From Pseudomonas citronellolis (GTDB lineage Bacteria > Pseudomonadota > Gammaproteobacteria > Pseudomonadales > Pseudomonadaceae), in contig NZ_FOLS01000002.1 of assembly GCF_900112375.1 (NCBI RefSeq), forward strand, positions 124,001 through 188,000: 64,000 nucleotides of DNA, read 5' to 3'. The translations under genes were made by a program, and so were the position numbers. Below are positions 35,831 through 45,204 of this stretch, piece by piece. Below the pieces are notes generated by a model that searched no databases, was not told where the DNA came from, and was given only the letters and a program-made list of their open reading frames with translations. Numbering within the stretch: position 1 is the first letter of the stretch; every line of letters begins with the position of its first letter.

Positions 35831-36601
35831 ATGAAACACGCACGCATCCGCTACCAGGGCGAAGTCCACGCAGTGACCGTGGAAGCCGACAACGCCGTGC
35901 GCCTGGCCGATGGCCGCCTGCTCGGCGAGCACGAGGTGCAGTGGCTGCCGCCGGCCGAAGGGAGCATGTTCGCCCTCGGCCTGAACTACGCCGACCACGC
36001 CGCCGAACTGGCCTTCAAGGCGCCCACCGAGCCGCTGGCGTTCATCAAGTCCAGGGGCACCTACACCGGCCACAACCAGGTCACCTGGCGCCCGGACAAC
36101 GTCGCCTACATGCACTACGAGTGCGAGCTGGTGGCGGTGATCGGCAAGCCGGCGCGCAACGTCAGGCGCGAGGACGCCCTCGCCTACCTGGCCGGCTACA
36201 CCGTGTGCAACGACTACGCCATCCGCGACTACCTGGAGAACTACTACCGCCCCAACCTGCGGGTGAAGAACCGCGACGCCACCACCCCGGTCGGCCCGTG
36301 GATCGTCGACGCCGCCGATGTGGCCGATCCGTCGAAGCTGAAGCTGCGCACCTGGGTCAACGGCGAGCTGAAGCAGGAAGGCACCACCGCGGACATGATC
36401 TTCGACATCCCCTACCTGATCGAATACTTCTCCAGCTTCATGACCCTGCAGCCGGGCGACATGATCGCCACCGGCACGCCGGAAGGCCTGGCCGACGTGG
36501 TGCCGGGCGATGAAGTGGTGGTGGAAGTGGAAGGCGTCGGCCGCCTGGTCAACCGCATCGTCAGCGAGGCCGAGTTCTTCGCGAACCGCGCCCGTCCCTA
36601 A
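35831..36601 (+). CDS. hpaG2: HPA catabolism decarboxylase/isomerase subunit 2
   Basis: A 256-residue FAH-fold protein starting one base after the hpaG1 stop codon. FALGLNYADHAAELAFKAPTEPLAFIKS, HYECELVAVIGKPARNV and DMIATGTPEGLADVVPGDEV carry the metal-binding acidic residues (E, E, D) of the family. It forms the other half of the split HpaG activity. Coupling with hpaG1 suggests equal amounts of both. Confidence 0.92.
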   Translation: MKHARIRYQGEVHAVTVEADNAVRLADGRLLGEHEVQWLPPAEGSMFALGLNYADHAAELAFKAPTEPLAFIKSRGTYTGHNQVTWRPDNVAYMHYECELVAVIGKPARNVRREDALAYLAGYTVCNDYAIRDYLENYYRPNLRVKNRDATTPVGPWIVDAADVADPSKLKLRTWVNGELKQEGTTADMIFDIPYLIEYFSSFMTLQPGDMIATGTPEGLADVVPGDEVVVEVEGVGRLVNRIVSEAEFFANRARP

Positions 36602-36620
36602 TCGAGATAGAGATACAAGC

Positions 36621-38081
36621 ATGATCAAGCACTGGATCAACGGCCGCGAGGTCGAGAGCAAAGAAGTCTTCCAGACCATCAACCCGGCCACCACCGAAGT
36701 GATCGCCGAGGTCGCCAGCGGCGGCGCCGAGGAAATCGCCATGGCCGTGGCCGCGGCCAAGGAAGCCTTCCCGAAATGGGCCAACACCCCGGCCAAGGAA
36801 CGCGCCAAGCTGATGCGCAAGCTGGGCGAGCTGATCGATGCGAACGTGCCCAACCTGGCCGAGCTGGAAACCCTCGACACCGGCCTGCCGATCCACCAGA
36901 CGCGCAACGTGTTGATCCCGCGCGCCTCGCACAACTTCGACTTCTTCGCCGAGGTCTGCACGCGCATGGACGGCCACAGCTACCCGGTGGACGACCAGAT
37001 GCTCAACTACACCCTGTACCAGCCGGTGGGGGTGTGCGGCCTGGTCTCGCCGTGGAACGTGCCGTTCATGACCGCCACCTGGAAGACCGCGCCCTGCCTG
37101 GCCCTGGGCAACACCGCGGTGCTGAAGATGAGCGAGCTCTCGCCCCTGACCGCCAACGAGCTGGGCCGCCTGGCCCTGGAAGCCGGCATCCCGCCGGGCG
37201 TGCTCAACGTGGTGCAGGGCTACGGCGCCACCGCCGGCGACGCCCTGGTGCGCCACCCCGACGTGCGCGCCATCTCCTTCACCGGCGGCACCGCCACCGG
37301 GCGCAAGATCATGCAGACCGCCGGCCTGAAGAAGTACTCCATGGAGCTGGGCGGCAAGTCGCCGGTGCTGATCTTCGACGACGCCGACCTCGACCGCGCC
37401 CTGGACGCCGCGCTGTTCACCATCTTCTCGCTGAACGGCGAGCGCTGCACCGCCGGCAGCCGTATCTTCATCCAGGAGAGCGTGTACGAGCGCTTCGTCG
37501 AGGAGTTCGCCGCCCGCGCCAAGCGCCTGATCGTCGGCGACCCGCAGGACCCTAAGACCCAGGTCGGCTCGATGATCACCCAGCAGCACTACGACAAGGT
37601 CACCGGCTACATCCGCATCGGCATGGAAGAAGGCGCGCGCCTGGTCGCCGGCGGCCTGGAGCGCCCGGCCAACCTCCCGGCGCACCTGGCCCGCGGGCAG
37701 TTCGTGCAGCCCACGGTGTTCGCCGACGTGGACAACCGCATGCGCATCGCCCAGGAAGAAATCTTCGGCCCGGTGGTCTGCCTGCTGAAGTTCAAGGACG
37801 AGGCCGAGGCCCTGCGCCTGGCCAACGACACCGAATACGGCCTGGCCTCCTACATCTGGACCCAGGACATCGGCAAGGCCCACCGCCTGGCGCGCGGCAT
37901 CGAGGCCGGCATGGTATTCATCAACAGCCAGAACGTGCGCGACCTGCGCCAGCCGTTCGGCGGGGTGAAGGGCTCGGGCACCGGCCGCGAGGGCGGCGAG
38001 TACAGCTTCGAGGTCTTCGCCGAGATCAAGAACGTGTGCATTTCCATGGGCAGCCACCACATCCCCCGCTGGGGCGTGTAA
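36621..38081 (+). CDS. hpaE: 5-carboxymethyl-2-hydroxymuconate semialdehyde dehydrogenase
   Basis: A 486-residue NAD-dependent aldehyde dehydrogenase. VSPWNVPFMTATWKTAPCLALGNT is the nucleotide-site segment, MELGGKSPVLIF carries the general-base Glu and LNGERCTAGSRIF the catalytic Cys. It oxidises the ring-cleavage product made by HpaD. ATG 36621 matches the family start; the open frame extends upstream without homology. Confidence 0.94.
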   Translation: MIKHWINGREVESKEVFQTINPATTEVIAEVASGGAEEIAMAVAAAKEAFPKWANTPAKERAKLMRKLGELIDANVPNLAELETLDTGLPIHQTRNVLIPRASHNFDFFAEVCTRMDGHSYPVDDQMLNYTLYQPVGVCGLVSPWNVPFMTATWKTAPCLALGNTAVLKMSELSPLTANELGRLALEAGIPPGVLNVVQGYGATAGDALVRHPDVRAISFTGGTATGRKIMQTAGLKKYSMELGGKSPVLIFDDADLDRALDAALFTIFSLNGERCTAGSRIFIQESVYERFVEEFAARAKRLIVGDPQDPKTQVGSMITQQHYDKVTGYIRIGMEEGARLVAGGLERPANLPAHLARGQFVQPTVFADVDNRMRIAQEEIFGPVVCLLKFKDEAEALRLANDTEYGLASYIWTQDIGKAHRLARGIEAGMVFINSQNVRDLRQPFGGVKGSGTGREGGEYSFEVFAEIKNVCISMGSHHIPRWGV

Positions 38082-38193
38082 AAAGGCGGCCCGATGAGAG
38101 CGGCCGCCCAGGCCGCCTGCATCGCCGGCGTGCAGCCACAATCACAAGAATCCGGGCGCCCCAGCGCAGGCGCCCCGCACCAGGAGAACCACC

Positions 38194-39117
38194 ATGGGCA
38201 AACTCGCTCTGGCTGCCAAGATCACCCACGTTCCCTCGCTGTACCTTTCCGAACTGCCCGGCCCGCGCCAGGGTTGCCGCCAGGCGGCGATCGACGGCCA
38301 CAAGGAGATCGGCCGCCGCTGCCGTGAGCTGGGGGTGGACACCATCGTGGTGTTCGACACCCACTGGCTGGTCAACGCCGGCTACCACATCAACTGCGCG
38401 CCGCACTTCCAGGGGCTGTACACCAGCAACGAGCTGCCGCACTTCATCGCCAACATGGAGTACGAGTTCCCCGGCAACCCCGAACTGGGCCGCATCCTCG
38501 CCGAGGGCTGCACCGCCATGGGCGTGGACGTGCTGGCCCACGACGCCACCACCCTCGGCCCGGAGTACGGCACCCTGGTGCCGATGCGCTACATGAACGC
38601 CGACCAGCACTTCAAGGTGGTCTCGGTCTCGGCGCTGTGCACCGTGCACTACCTCAACGACAGCGCGCGCCTGGGCTGGGCCATGCGCAAGGCGGTGGAA
38701 GAGCACTACGACGGCACCGTGGCCTTCCTCGCCAGCGGCTCGCTGACCCACCGCTTCGCCCAGAACGGCCAGGCCCCGGAATTCGCCGACAAGGTCTGGA
38801 GCCCGTTCCTGGAAACCCTCGACCACGAGGTGGTGCGGATGTGGCAGCGCGGCGACTGGCAGGCCTTCTGCGGCATGCTCCCGGAGTACGCGGCCAAGGG
38901 CCACGGCGAAGGCTTCATGCACGACACCGCCATGCTCCTCGGCGCGCTGGGCTGGTCGGACTACGACGGCAAGGCCGAGGTGGTCACGCCCTACTTCGGC
39001 TCCTCCGGCACCGGGCAGATCAACGCGGTGTTCCCGGTCACCCCGCAGGACGGTTCGGCGATCCCCGCCGCCCAGGCCTCCAACCCCGCCGGCAACCCGT
39101 CCGCCAGCCGCCTCTGA
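38194..39117 (+). CDS. hpaD: 3,4-dihydroxyphenylacetate 2,3-dioxygenase
   Basis: A 307-residue class III (LigB-type) extradiol dioxygenase that opens homoprotocatechuate between C2 and C3. It begins MGKLALAAKITHVPSLYLSE, with an early His as a likely iron ligand; FDTHWLVNAGYHIN and GSLTHRFAQNG are further conserved His segments. The dihydroxyphenylacetate specificity is deduced from the surrounding hpa genes. There is a 112-base gap after hpaE. Confidence 0.93.
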   Translation: MGKLALAAKITHVPSLYLSELPGPRQGCRQAAIDGHKEIGRRCRELGVDTIVVFDTHWLVNAGYHINCAPHFQGLYTSNELPHFIANMEYEFPGNPELGRILAEGCTAMGVDVLAHDATTLGPEYGTLVPMRYMNADQHFKVVSVSALCTVHYLNDSARLGWAMRKAVEEHYDGTVAFLASGSLTHRFAQNGQAPEFADKVWSPFLETLDHEVVRMWQRGDWQAFCGMLPEYAAKGHGEGFMHDTAMLLGALGWSDYDGKAEVVTPYFGSSGTGQINAVFPVTPQDGSAIPAAQASNPAGNPSASRL

Positions 39118-39127
39118 GGAGCCCGCC

Positions 39128-39520
39128 ATGCCGCACTTCATCGCCGAGTACACGCACAACATCGAAGCCGAGGCCGACCTGCCCGGCCTGTTCGAGAAGG
39201 TCCACGCCTGCCTCGGCGCGAGCGGGGTGTTCCCGCTCGGCGGCATCCGCAGCCGCGCCGTGCGCCTGGACACCTGGCGCATGGCCGACGGCGCGCACGA
39301 CTACGCCTTCGTCCACATGAGCCTGAAGGTGGGCGCCGGGCGCGACCTGGCCACCCGCAGGCAGGTCGCCGACGCGCTGTTCGAGGTGATCAAGGCGCAC
39401 TTCGCCGACCTCCAGGCGCGCCGGCTGCTGGCGTTGTCCTTCGAGATGAGCGAGCTGAACGCCGAGCTCAACTACAAGCAGAACAACGTCCACGCCTTCC
39501 TCAACGGCCAGGCGGGCTGA
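39128..39520 (+). CDS. hpaF: 5-carboxymethyl-2-hydroxymuconate delta-isomerase
   Basis: A 130-residue tautomerase-superfamily protein, MPHFIAEYTHNIEAEADLPG, whose Pro2 after removal of Met is the catalytic base, as in the CHMI family. It converts the HpaE product to 5-oxopent-3-ene-1,2,5-tricarboxylate. Ten bases after hpaD; GAGGAG-type ribosome site overlaps the hpaD stop. Confidence 0.94.
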   Translation: MPHFIAEYTHNIEAEADLPGLFEKVHACLGASGVFPLGGIRSRAVRLDTWRMADGAHDYAFVHMSLKVGAGRDLATRRQVADALFEVIKAHFADLQARRLLALSFEMSELNAELNYKQNNVHAFLNGQAG

Positions 39521-39563
39521 AGCCCGCCGCGCCCCCGGCCACTCGCAGAACAAAGACAAGACC

Positions 39564-40868
39564 ATGAGCACCGCCACCCTGACCTCCGCCGCCCTGCCAG
39601 CAGGCAGCGACGCCACCCACGCCCGCGTGGTCTGGCGCCTGATGCCGCTGCTGCTGATCTGCTACGTCTTCGCCCACCTGGACCGCATCAACATCGGCTT
39701 CGCCAAGCTGCAGATGAGCGCCGACCTGCACTTCAGCGACACCGTCTACGGCCTGGGCGCCGGGCTGTTCTTCGTCGCCTACGCGCTGTTCGGCGTGCCC
39801 AGCAACCTGATGCTGGAGCGCGTCGGCCCGCGCCGCTGGATCGCCTTCCTGATGGTCACCTGGGGCCTGCTGTCCACCGCCATGCTGCTGGTGCAGAGCG
39901 CGGCCGGCTTCTACAGCCTGCGCCTGCTGCTGGGCGTGGCCGAGGCCGGCTTCTTCCCCGGCATACTGGTCTACATCAACCGCTGGTTCCCGGCGCGCCG
40001 CCGCGCCGGCGTCACCGCGCTGTTCGCCATCGCCGTGCCCATGGCCGGGGTGATCGGCGGGCCGCTGTCCGGCGGCATCCTCGAGGGCTTCCACGACTTC
40101 CTCGGGCTGCGCGGCTGGCAGTGGATGTTCCTCATCGAAGGCCTGCCGGTGGTGCTGCTCGGCCTGCTGGTCTGGCGCCGCCTGCCGGAGAGCTTCGAAC
40201 GCGTGGCCTGGCTCAGCGACGAGCAGAAGGCCGGCCTGCGCGCGGAGATGCAGGGCGAGGAACAGCGCAAGCAGATCACCTCCCTCGCCGGCATCTTCCG
40301 CGACCGCCAGGTCTGGCTGCTGGTGGCCATCTACTTCGCGGTGATGCTGGCGGTGAACACCCTGGCCTTCTGGATGCCCAGCCTGATCCACGGCGCAGGC
40401 ATCGGCTCCAACGGCCGCGTCGGCCTGCTCAGCGCCCTGCCGTACCTCGCCGGCTGCGTGTTCATGATCGCCCTGGGTCGCTCCTCCGACCGCCGCCGCG
40501 AACGCCGCTGGCACCTCGCCGTGCCGCTGCTGCTGGCCGCCGCCGGCCTGGCCCTGACGGGCCTGGCGCCGAGCAACGCGTGGCTGGTGCTGGCCGGGCT
40601 GGTGCTCGCCGGCATGGGCGCCAGCGCCGCGCTGCCGATGTTCTGGCAGCTGCCGCCGGCCTTCCTCGCCGACCGCGCCCAGGCCGCCGGCATCGCCCTG
40701 ATCAGCTCCTTCGGCAGCATCGCCGCCTTCGCCGCGCCCTACTTCATCGGCTGGATGCGCGACACCACCCACAGCTCCAGCCTGGCCCTGTACCTGCTGG
40801 CCATCCTCATCGCCCTCGGCGCCGCCCTGGTCCTGCGCACCCCGGCCGCCGTGGTCAACCCCCGCTAA
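39564..40868 (+). CDS. hpaX: 4-hydroxyphenylacetate permease
   Basis: A 434-residue MFS carrier of the anion:cation symporter group: RLMPLLLICYVFAHLDRINIGFAKLQM at helix 1, GAGLFFVAYALFGVPSNLMLERVGPRRWIAFLM and GVAEAGFFPGILVYINRWFPARRRA. Position inside the hpa operon identifies it as HpaX, importing HPA with protons. Confidence 0.9.
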   Translation: MSTATLTSAALPAGSDATHARVVWRLMPLLLICYVFAHLDRINIGFAKLQMSADLHFSDTVYGLGAGLFFVAYALFGVPSNLMLERVGPRRWIAFLMVTWGLLSTAMLLVQSAAGFYSLRLLLGVAEAGFFPGILVYINRWFPARRRAGVTALFAIAVPMAGVIGGPLSGGILEGFHDFLGLRGWQWMFLIEGLPVVLLGLLVWRRLPESFERVAWLSDEQKAGLRAEMQGEEQRKQITSLAGIFRDRQVWLLVAIYFAVMLAVNTLAFWMPSLIHGAGIGSNGRVGLLSALPYLAGCVFMIALGRSSDRRRERRWHLAVPLLLAAAGLALTGLAPSNAWLVLAGLVLAGMGASAALPMFWQLPPAFLADRAQAAGIALISSFGSIAAFAAPYFIGWMRDTTHSSSLALYLLAILIALGAALVLRTPAAVVNPR

Positions 40869-40880
40869 AGAGATATCGCC

Positions 40881-41684
40881 ATGCTCGACTCCAGCCTCAT
40901 CCAGGAAGCCGCCGCCCGCCTCGACGCCGCCGAGCGTTCGCGCCAGCAGGTGCGGCAGTTCTCCCTCGACTACCCGGACATCGCCATCGAGGACGCCTAC
41001 GCCATCCAGCGCGCCTGGGTGCAGAAAAAGATCGCCGATGGCCGCGTGCTCAAGGGCCACAAGATCGGCCTGACCTCGCGCGCCATGCAGGTCTCGTCGA
41101 ACATCACCGAGCCGGACTACGGCGCCCTGCTCGACGACATGTTCTTCGACGAAGGCAGCGACATCCCCTTCGAGCGCTTCATCGTGCCGCGAGTGGAAGT
41201 GGAGCTGGCGTTCATCCTCGGCAAGCCGCTGAAGGGGCCGAACGTCACCCTGTTCGACGTGCTGGAGGCCACCGAGTGGGTGATCCCGGCGCTGGAGATC
41301 ATCGACGCGCGCATCCAGCAGGTGGACCCGCAGACGAAGGTCACCCGCAAGGTCTTCGACACCATCTCCGACAATGCCGCCAACGCCGGCGTGGTCATGG
41401 GCGGCCGCGCGGTGCGGCCGAGCGAGATCGACCTGCGCCGCGTGCCGGCGATCCTCTACCGCAACGGCGTGATCGAGGAATCCGGCGTCTCCGCCGCGGT
41501 GCTCAACCACCCGGCCAAGGGCGTGGCCTGGCTGGCCAACAAGCTGGCCCCCTACGACGTCACCCTGGAACCCGGCCAGGTGATCCTCGGCGGCTCCTTC
41601 ACCCGCCCGGTGGCGGCGGCGCCGGGCGATACCTTCCATGTCGATTATGACCAGCTCGGCAGCATTTCTTGCCGCTTCGTCTGA
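40881..41684 (+). CDS. hpaH: 2-oxo-hept-4-ene-1,7-dioate hydratase
   Basis: A 267-residue hydratase of the MhpD/HpaH family. [24 protein letters not shown] is the signature active-site block, with [13 protein letters not shown] supplying metal-binding Glu. It hydrates the dienoate to 2,4-dihydroxy-hept-2-ene-1,7-dioate for HpaI. 12 bases after hpaX; a REP sequence follows before hpaI. Confidence 0.94.
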   Translation: MLDSSLIQEAAARLDAAERSRQQVRQFSLDYPDIAIEDAYAIQRAWVQKKIADGRVLKGHKIGLTSRAMQVSSNITEPDYGALLDDMFFDEGSDIPFERFIVPRVEVELAFILGKPLKGPNVTLFDVLEATEWVIPALEIIDARIQQVDPQTKVTRKVFDTISDNAANAGVVMGGRAVRPSEIDLRRVPAILYRNGVIEESGVSAAVLNHPAKGVAWLANKLAPYDVTLEPGQVILGGSFTRPVAAAPGDTFHVDYDQLGSISCRFV

Positions 41685-41710
41685 GCCGTCCCTTGTCTGC
41701 GCCATCCCTT

Positions 41711-41734
41711 GTAGGAGCGAGCTTGCTCGCGAAC
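41711..41734. repeat. Solo REP between hpaH and hpaI
   Basis: A single GTAGGAGCGAGCTTGCTCGC inside the 67-base hpaH-hpaI gap, ending about 7 bases before the hpaI ribosome site GAGGTAG. It can form a short hairpin in the operon mRNA. Confidence 0.85.
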
Positions 41735-41751
41735 CGCTCCGAGGTAGCCCC

Positions 41752-42558
41752 ATGAAAGTGCCCATCAACACCTTCAAGCAACGCCTGCAATCCGCCGAAG
41801 CCCAGATCGGCCTCTGGCTCGGCCTGGCCGATCCCTACTGCGCCGAGCTGGCGGCCAACGCCGGCTTCGACTGGCTGCTGATCGACGGCGAGCACGCGCC
41901 CAACGACCTGCGCAGCCTGCTCGGCCAGTTGCAGGCGGTGGCGCCCTACCCGGTGCAGCCGATCATCCGTCCAGTGCTCGGCGACACGGCGCTGATCAAG
42001 CAACTGCTCGACATAGGCGCGCAGACGCTGCTGGTGCCCATGGTGGATTCCGCCGAGCAGGCCCGTGAGCTGGTGCGCGCCATGCGCTACCCGCCGTTCG
42101 GCGTGCGCGGCGTGGGCAGCGCCCTGGCCCGCGCCTCGCGCTGGAACAGCATCCCCGGCTACCTCGACGAGGCCGACGAGCAGATGTGCCTGCTGGTGCA
42201 GGTGGAGAACCTCGAAGGCCTGGCCAACCTCGACGCCATCGCCGCGGTGGACGGCGTCGACGGCGTGTTCATCGGCCCGGCCGACCTCAGCGCGGCCATG
42301 GGCCAGCGCGGCAACCCCGGGCACCCGGAAGTGCAGGCCGCCATCGAAGACGCCATCGCCCGCATCCAGCGCGCCGGCAAGGCCGCCGGCATTCTCAGCG
42401 CCGACGAGAAGCTGGCGCGGCGCTATCTGGAGCTGGGCGCGAAGTTCGTCGCCGTGGGCGTCGACACCAGCCTGCTGATGCGCTCGCTGCGCGAACTGGC
42501 CGGCAAGTTCAAGGGCGGCGCCCAGCCCCAGGCCCCGTCCGCCCCCTCGGTGTACTGA
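41752..42558 (+). CDS. hpaI: 4-hydroxy-2-oxo-heptane-1,7-dioate aldolase
   Basis: A 268-residue class II aldolase of the HpcH/HpaI family. [45 protein letters not shown] and [10 protein letters not shown] are family blocks containing the metal-binding Glu and Asp. It splits the seven-carbon diacid into pyruvate and succinate semialdehyde. ATG 41752 follows GAGGTAG; upstream frame is REP-derived. Last recognisable pathway gene of the operon. Confidence 0.94.
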   Translation: MKVPINTFKQRLQSAEAQIGLWLGLADPYCAELAANAGFDWLLIDGEHAPNDLRSLLGQLQAVAPYPVQPIIRPVLGDTALIKQLLDIGAQTLLVPMVDSAEQARELVRAMRYPPFGVRGVGSALARASRWNSIPGYLDEADEQMCLLVQVENLEGLANLDAIAAVDGVDGVFIGPADLSAAMGQRGNPGHPEVQAAIEDAIARIQRAGKAAGILSADEKLARRYLELGAKFVAVGVDTSLLMRSLRELAGKFKGGAQPQAPSAPSVY

Positions 42559-42700
42559 AGCCCCCGCCGCCCGCCGGGCCCGCGCGGGAAGGCGCGGCTG
42601 CCGGGCGGCGCCCAGGCAAGGATTTTCCTGGCCCTTGCAAAGCCCCGCCCCCTTTCGGTCATGATCCTCCCCCGCCACCTTCCCACTCGGAGTCCCCTCG

Positions 42701-43141
42701 ATGACCGCACTCGTCCGCCAGCAGGCACACCTCACCCTGAACCTCGCCCAGCAGGCGCTGCAGGCCGCGCTCGCGCGCGCCGAGGAGCTGGGCCTGCGGC
42801 TCAGCATCGCGCTGGTCGACGCCAGCGGCCTGCCGGTGCTCACCGCGCACATGGACGGCGCCGCGCAGCCGTGCCGCGAAATCGCCCTGAAGAAAGCCGG
42901 CACCGCCGCCGCCTTCGACAAACCCACCGGCGACTGGCAGGCCTACCTGGAACAGAGCGCGCCGACCGTGCGCCAGGGCCTGCCACTGCAGACCGGGCTG
43001 GTGCTGTTCGGCGGCGGCGAGCCGCTGCGCCTGGGCGAGGTGGTCATCGGCGCGGTCGGCGTCTCCGGCGCTTCCGAGGCGCAGGACATGCTCTGCGCCC
43101 GCGCCGCCGTCGAGCGCGTGCGCCAACTGCTGGCCGACTGA
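42701..43141 (+). CDS. GlcG/HbpS family heme-binding-like protein
   Basis: A 146-residue protein of the GlcG/HbpS family (SIALVDASGLPVLTAHMDGAAQPCREIALKKAGTAAAF, IGAVGVSGASEAQD). Members bind heme or small ligands and often sit beside catabolic oxidoreductases. It has no signal peptide. It lies 142 bases after hpaI and 128 before the FAD oxidoreductase, so it may be co-transcribed with either. Exact function unknown. Confidence 0.8.
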   Translation: MTALVRQQAHLTLNLAQQALQAALARAEELGLRLSIALVDASGLPVLTAHMDGAAQPCREIALKKAGTAAAFDKPTGDWQAYLEQSAPTVRQGLPLQTGLVLFGGGEPLRLGEVVIGAVGVSGASEAQDMLCARAAVERVRQLLAD

Positions 43142-43148
43142 GCCGCCG

Positions 43149-43174
43149 CTGTCAGCCCGGGACAAGCAGCCGGG
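43149..43174 (+). promoter_or_regulatory. Candidate AraC (FeaR-like) site before the FAD oxidoreductase gene
   Basis: CTGTCAG followed by GGGACAAGC and GCCGGG matches 20 of 26 positions of the right arm of the dyad at 56518-56543, in the same orientation relative to its gene. It ends 95 bases before the ATG at 43270. Confidence 0.55.
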
Positions 43175-43269
43175 CAGCCTGGATCAAGACAAACCCTACC
43201 GCGCGGGCCCTAATAGGCCATCCGCGCGGCAACCGTCGCGCTCCATTCCTCCGGTTCCAGGCTGCAGTC

Positions 43270-44568
43270 ATGATCAACATCGAGACCCCCACCTACTACA
43301 CCGCGACCAAGAAATACGACCTGTCCTTCCCCTCCCTGGAGGCGGACCTGGAGGCCGACGTCGTCGTGATCGGCGGCGGCTTCTCCGGCATCAACACCGC
43401 CCTGGAGCTGGCCGAGAAGGGCATCACCAACATCGTCGTGCTGGAGGCGCGCTACCTCGGCTTCGGCGGCACCGGGCGCAACGGCGGGCAGATCATGGCC
43501 GGCATCGGCCACGACCTGGAGAAGATCAGGAAGGACGTCGGCGAGGACGGCCTGCGGCAGATATTCGAGATCAGCGACCTGGGCGCCGACATCATCAAGG
43601 GCCGCATCCAGAAGTACGGCATCGACGCCGACTTCTGCCACGGCTACGGCTACATGGGCTTCAACGCCCGCCAGGCGAAGACCCTGCGGGCCTGGGAGAA
43701 GGAGTTCAAGTCGCTCAACTCCACCCACGAAATCCGCTACCTGGACGGCTCCGAAGTGCGCCAGATCATCGGCTCCGACGCCTACTCCAGCGCCCTGCTG
43801 CACATGGGCGGCGGCCACGTGCACTCGCTCAACCTGCTGCTCGGCGAGGCCAAGGCCCTGGCCAGCCACGGGGTGAAGATCTTCGAGTACAGCCCGGCGC
43901 TGGACGTGACCTACGGCGAGCGCATCACCGTGCGCACCGCCAAGGGCTCGGTGAAGGCCGGCAAGCTGCTCTGGGCCTGCGACAGCTTCCTCAACAAGCT
44001 GGAGCCGGAGCTGCACAAGAGCACCATCAACACCTACGCCTTCCAGATGATGACCGAGCCGCTGTCGGACGAACTCATCCAGCGCATCAGCCCGATCCGC
44101 GGCGCCTACAGCGATATCCGCCCGGTCATCGACTACTACCGCGTGACCCGCGAGAACCGCCTGCTGTTCGGCGCCGCCACGCCCTTCATCGAGCACATCC
44201 CGCGCGACCTCAAGGCCTGGAACCGGGCGCTGATGCTGAAGATCTTCCCCTACCTGGAAAACGTGAAGATCGACCTGGCCTGGGGCGGCCCCATGGCCTG
44301 CAGCCCCAACCTGTTCCCGCAGATCGGCGCCCTGCCCGGCCGCCCCAACGCCTTCTTCGTGCAGGGCTACTCCGGCTTCGGCGTCACCCCCAGCCACATC
44401 ATCTGCAAGGTGCTGGCCGAGGGCATGAGCGAAGGCTCGGCGCGCTACGACCTGATCAGCTCGGTGCGGCGCATCCGCGTCCACGGCAAGGACCCGTTCC
44501 GCCCGCTGCTGCTCAGCGCCGGCAAGACCTGGCACCAGGTGTCCGGCTACTGGTCCGGGCGCCGCTGA
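43270..44568 (+). CDS. FAD-dependent amine oxidoreductase-like protein (DAO/PuuB family)
   Basis: A 432-residue flavoprotein of the D-amino acid oxidase fold. VVVIGGGFSGINTALELAEKG (GxGxxG at 35-40) is the FAD site and GFGGTGRNGGQI the family's second block, as in gamma-glutamylputrescine oxidase PuuB. Such enzymes oxidise an amine to an aldehyde. The C-terminus GYSGFGVTPSHIICKVLAEGM is also typical. A cupin gene follows 35 bases later, a pairing common for this family. A DNA element shared with the amine permease/aldehyde dehydrogenase promoter precedes it, so it may deaminate an aromatic amine. Substrate is inference. Confidence 0.85.
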   Translation: MINIETPTYYTATKKYDLSFPSLEADLEADVVVIGGGFSGINTALELAEKGITNIVVLEARYLGFGGTGRNGGQIMAGIGHDLEKIRKDVGEDGLRQIFEISDLGADIIKGRIQKYGIDADFCHGYGYMGFNARQAKTLRAWEKEFKSLNSTHEIRYLDGSEVRQIIGSDAYSSALLHMGGGHVHSLNLLLGEAKALASHGVKIFEYSPALDVTYGERITVRTAKGSVKAGKLLWACDSFLNKLEPELHKSTINTYAFQMMTEPLSDELIQRISPIRGAYSDIRPVIDYYRVTRENRLLFGAATPFIEHIPRDLKAWNRALMLKIFPYLENVKIDLAWGGPMACSPNLFPQIGALPGRPNAFFVQGYSGFGVTPSHIICKVLAEGMSEGSARYDLISSVRRIRVHGKDPFRPLLLSAGKTWHQVSGYWSGRR

Positions 44569-44603
44569 ACCCTCTTTCCACTCACTTGCACAGGAGCAAG
44601 CAC

Positions 44604-44969
44604 ATGGCACTCACCCCTATCAAACAAGGCATCACCCTCGACGAGCTGGACGCCTGGGGCACCGTGGCCGACCTCGGCTCGGAAATCCTCGAAGGCGAGG
44701 TCCGCGCCTTCGGCAAGATGACCGCCGGCGCCCCCACCGACCCGGTCAGCGCCGCCTACTTCGGCACCACCGGCGGCAAGTTCCGCATGACCTATCCGTT
44801 CAACGAACAGGCCACGGTGGTCAGCGGCGAGGTGCGGCTGACCGACGAGGCCACCGGGCAGAGCCAGTTGTACAAGGCTGGGGATAGCTGGTTCGTGACC
44901 AAGGGCACGCAGGTGCTTTGGGAGGTGTTGGGGGAGGGGTTTGTGAAGCACTATTACGCGGTGGTTTGA
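44604..44969 (+). CDS. Cupin domain protein (DUF861/cupin_3)
   Basis: A 121-residue single cupin: GGKFRMTYPFNEQATVVSGEVRLTDEATGQSQLYKAGDSWFVTKGTQVLWEVLGEGFVKHYY. This is the small DUF861 type found beside polyamine and amine FAD oxidoreductases in Pseudomonas. The role is unclear; it may help handle the product or sense a ligand. ATG 44604 follows CAGGAGC. Confidence 0.85.
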   Translation: MALTPIKQGITLDELDAWGTVADLGSEILEGEVRAFGKMTAGAPTDPVSAAYFGTTGGKFRMTYPFNEQATVVSGEVRLTDEATGQSQLYKAGDSWFVTKGTQVLWEVLGEGFVKHYYAVV

Positions 44970-44994
44970 GGGCTGGTTCGGAAGCCTGAAGAGC

Positions 44995-45153
44995 CCCTCT
45001 CCCTAACCCTCTCCCTGAAGGGAGAGGGGACCGTTGGGCAGACGCTGATAGTTCGGCGTTAGCCGGCTAGTACAGTGATTACCGGCTGAAACCATTCCTT
45101 CTCTCGGCACAGACAAGCCCCCTCTCCCTTCAGGGAGAGGGCTGGGGAGAGGG
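44995..45153. repeat. MITE-like element with CCCTCTCCC terminal repeats, copy B
   Basis: About 159 bases, the reverse-oriented relative of 33106-33263. Both ends carry CCCTCTCCC/AGGGAGAGGG hairpins and the interior shares GGGACCGTT, AGCCGGC, CTCTCGGCAC and GACAAGCC with copy A. It fills most of the gap between the cupin and LuxR genes. Confidence 0.75.
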
Positions 45154-45204
45154 AACCGCGCTAACCTGAAACACCTCCCCCCACCCCCACGCAGGACCCA
45201 GCCC

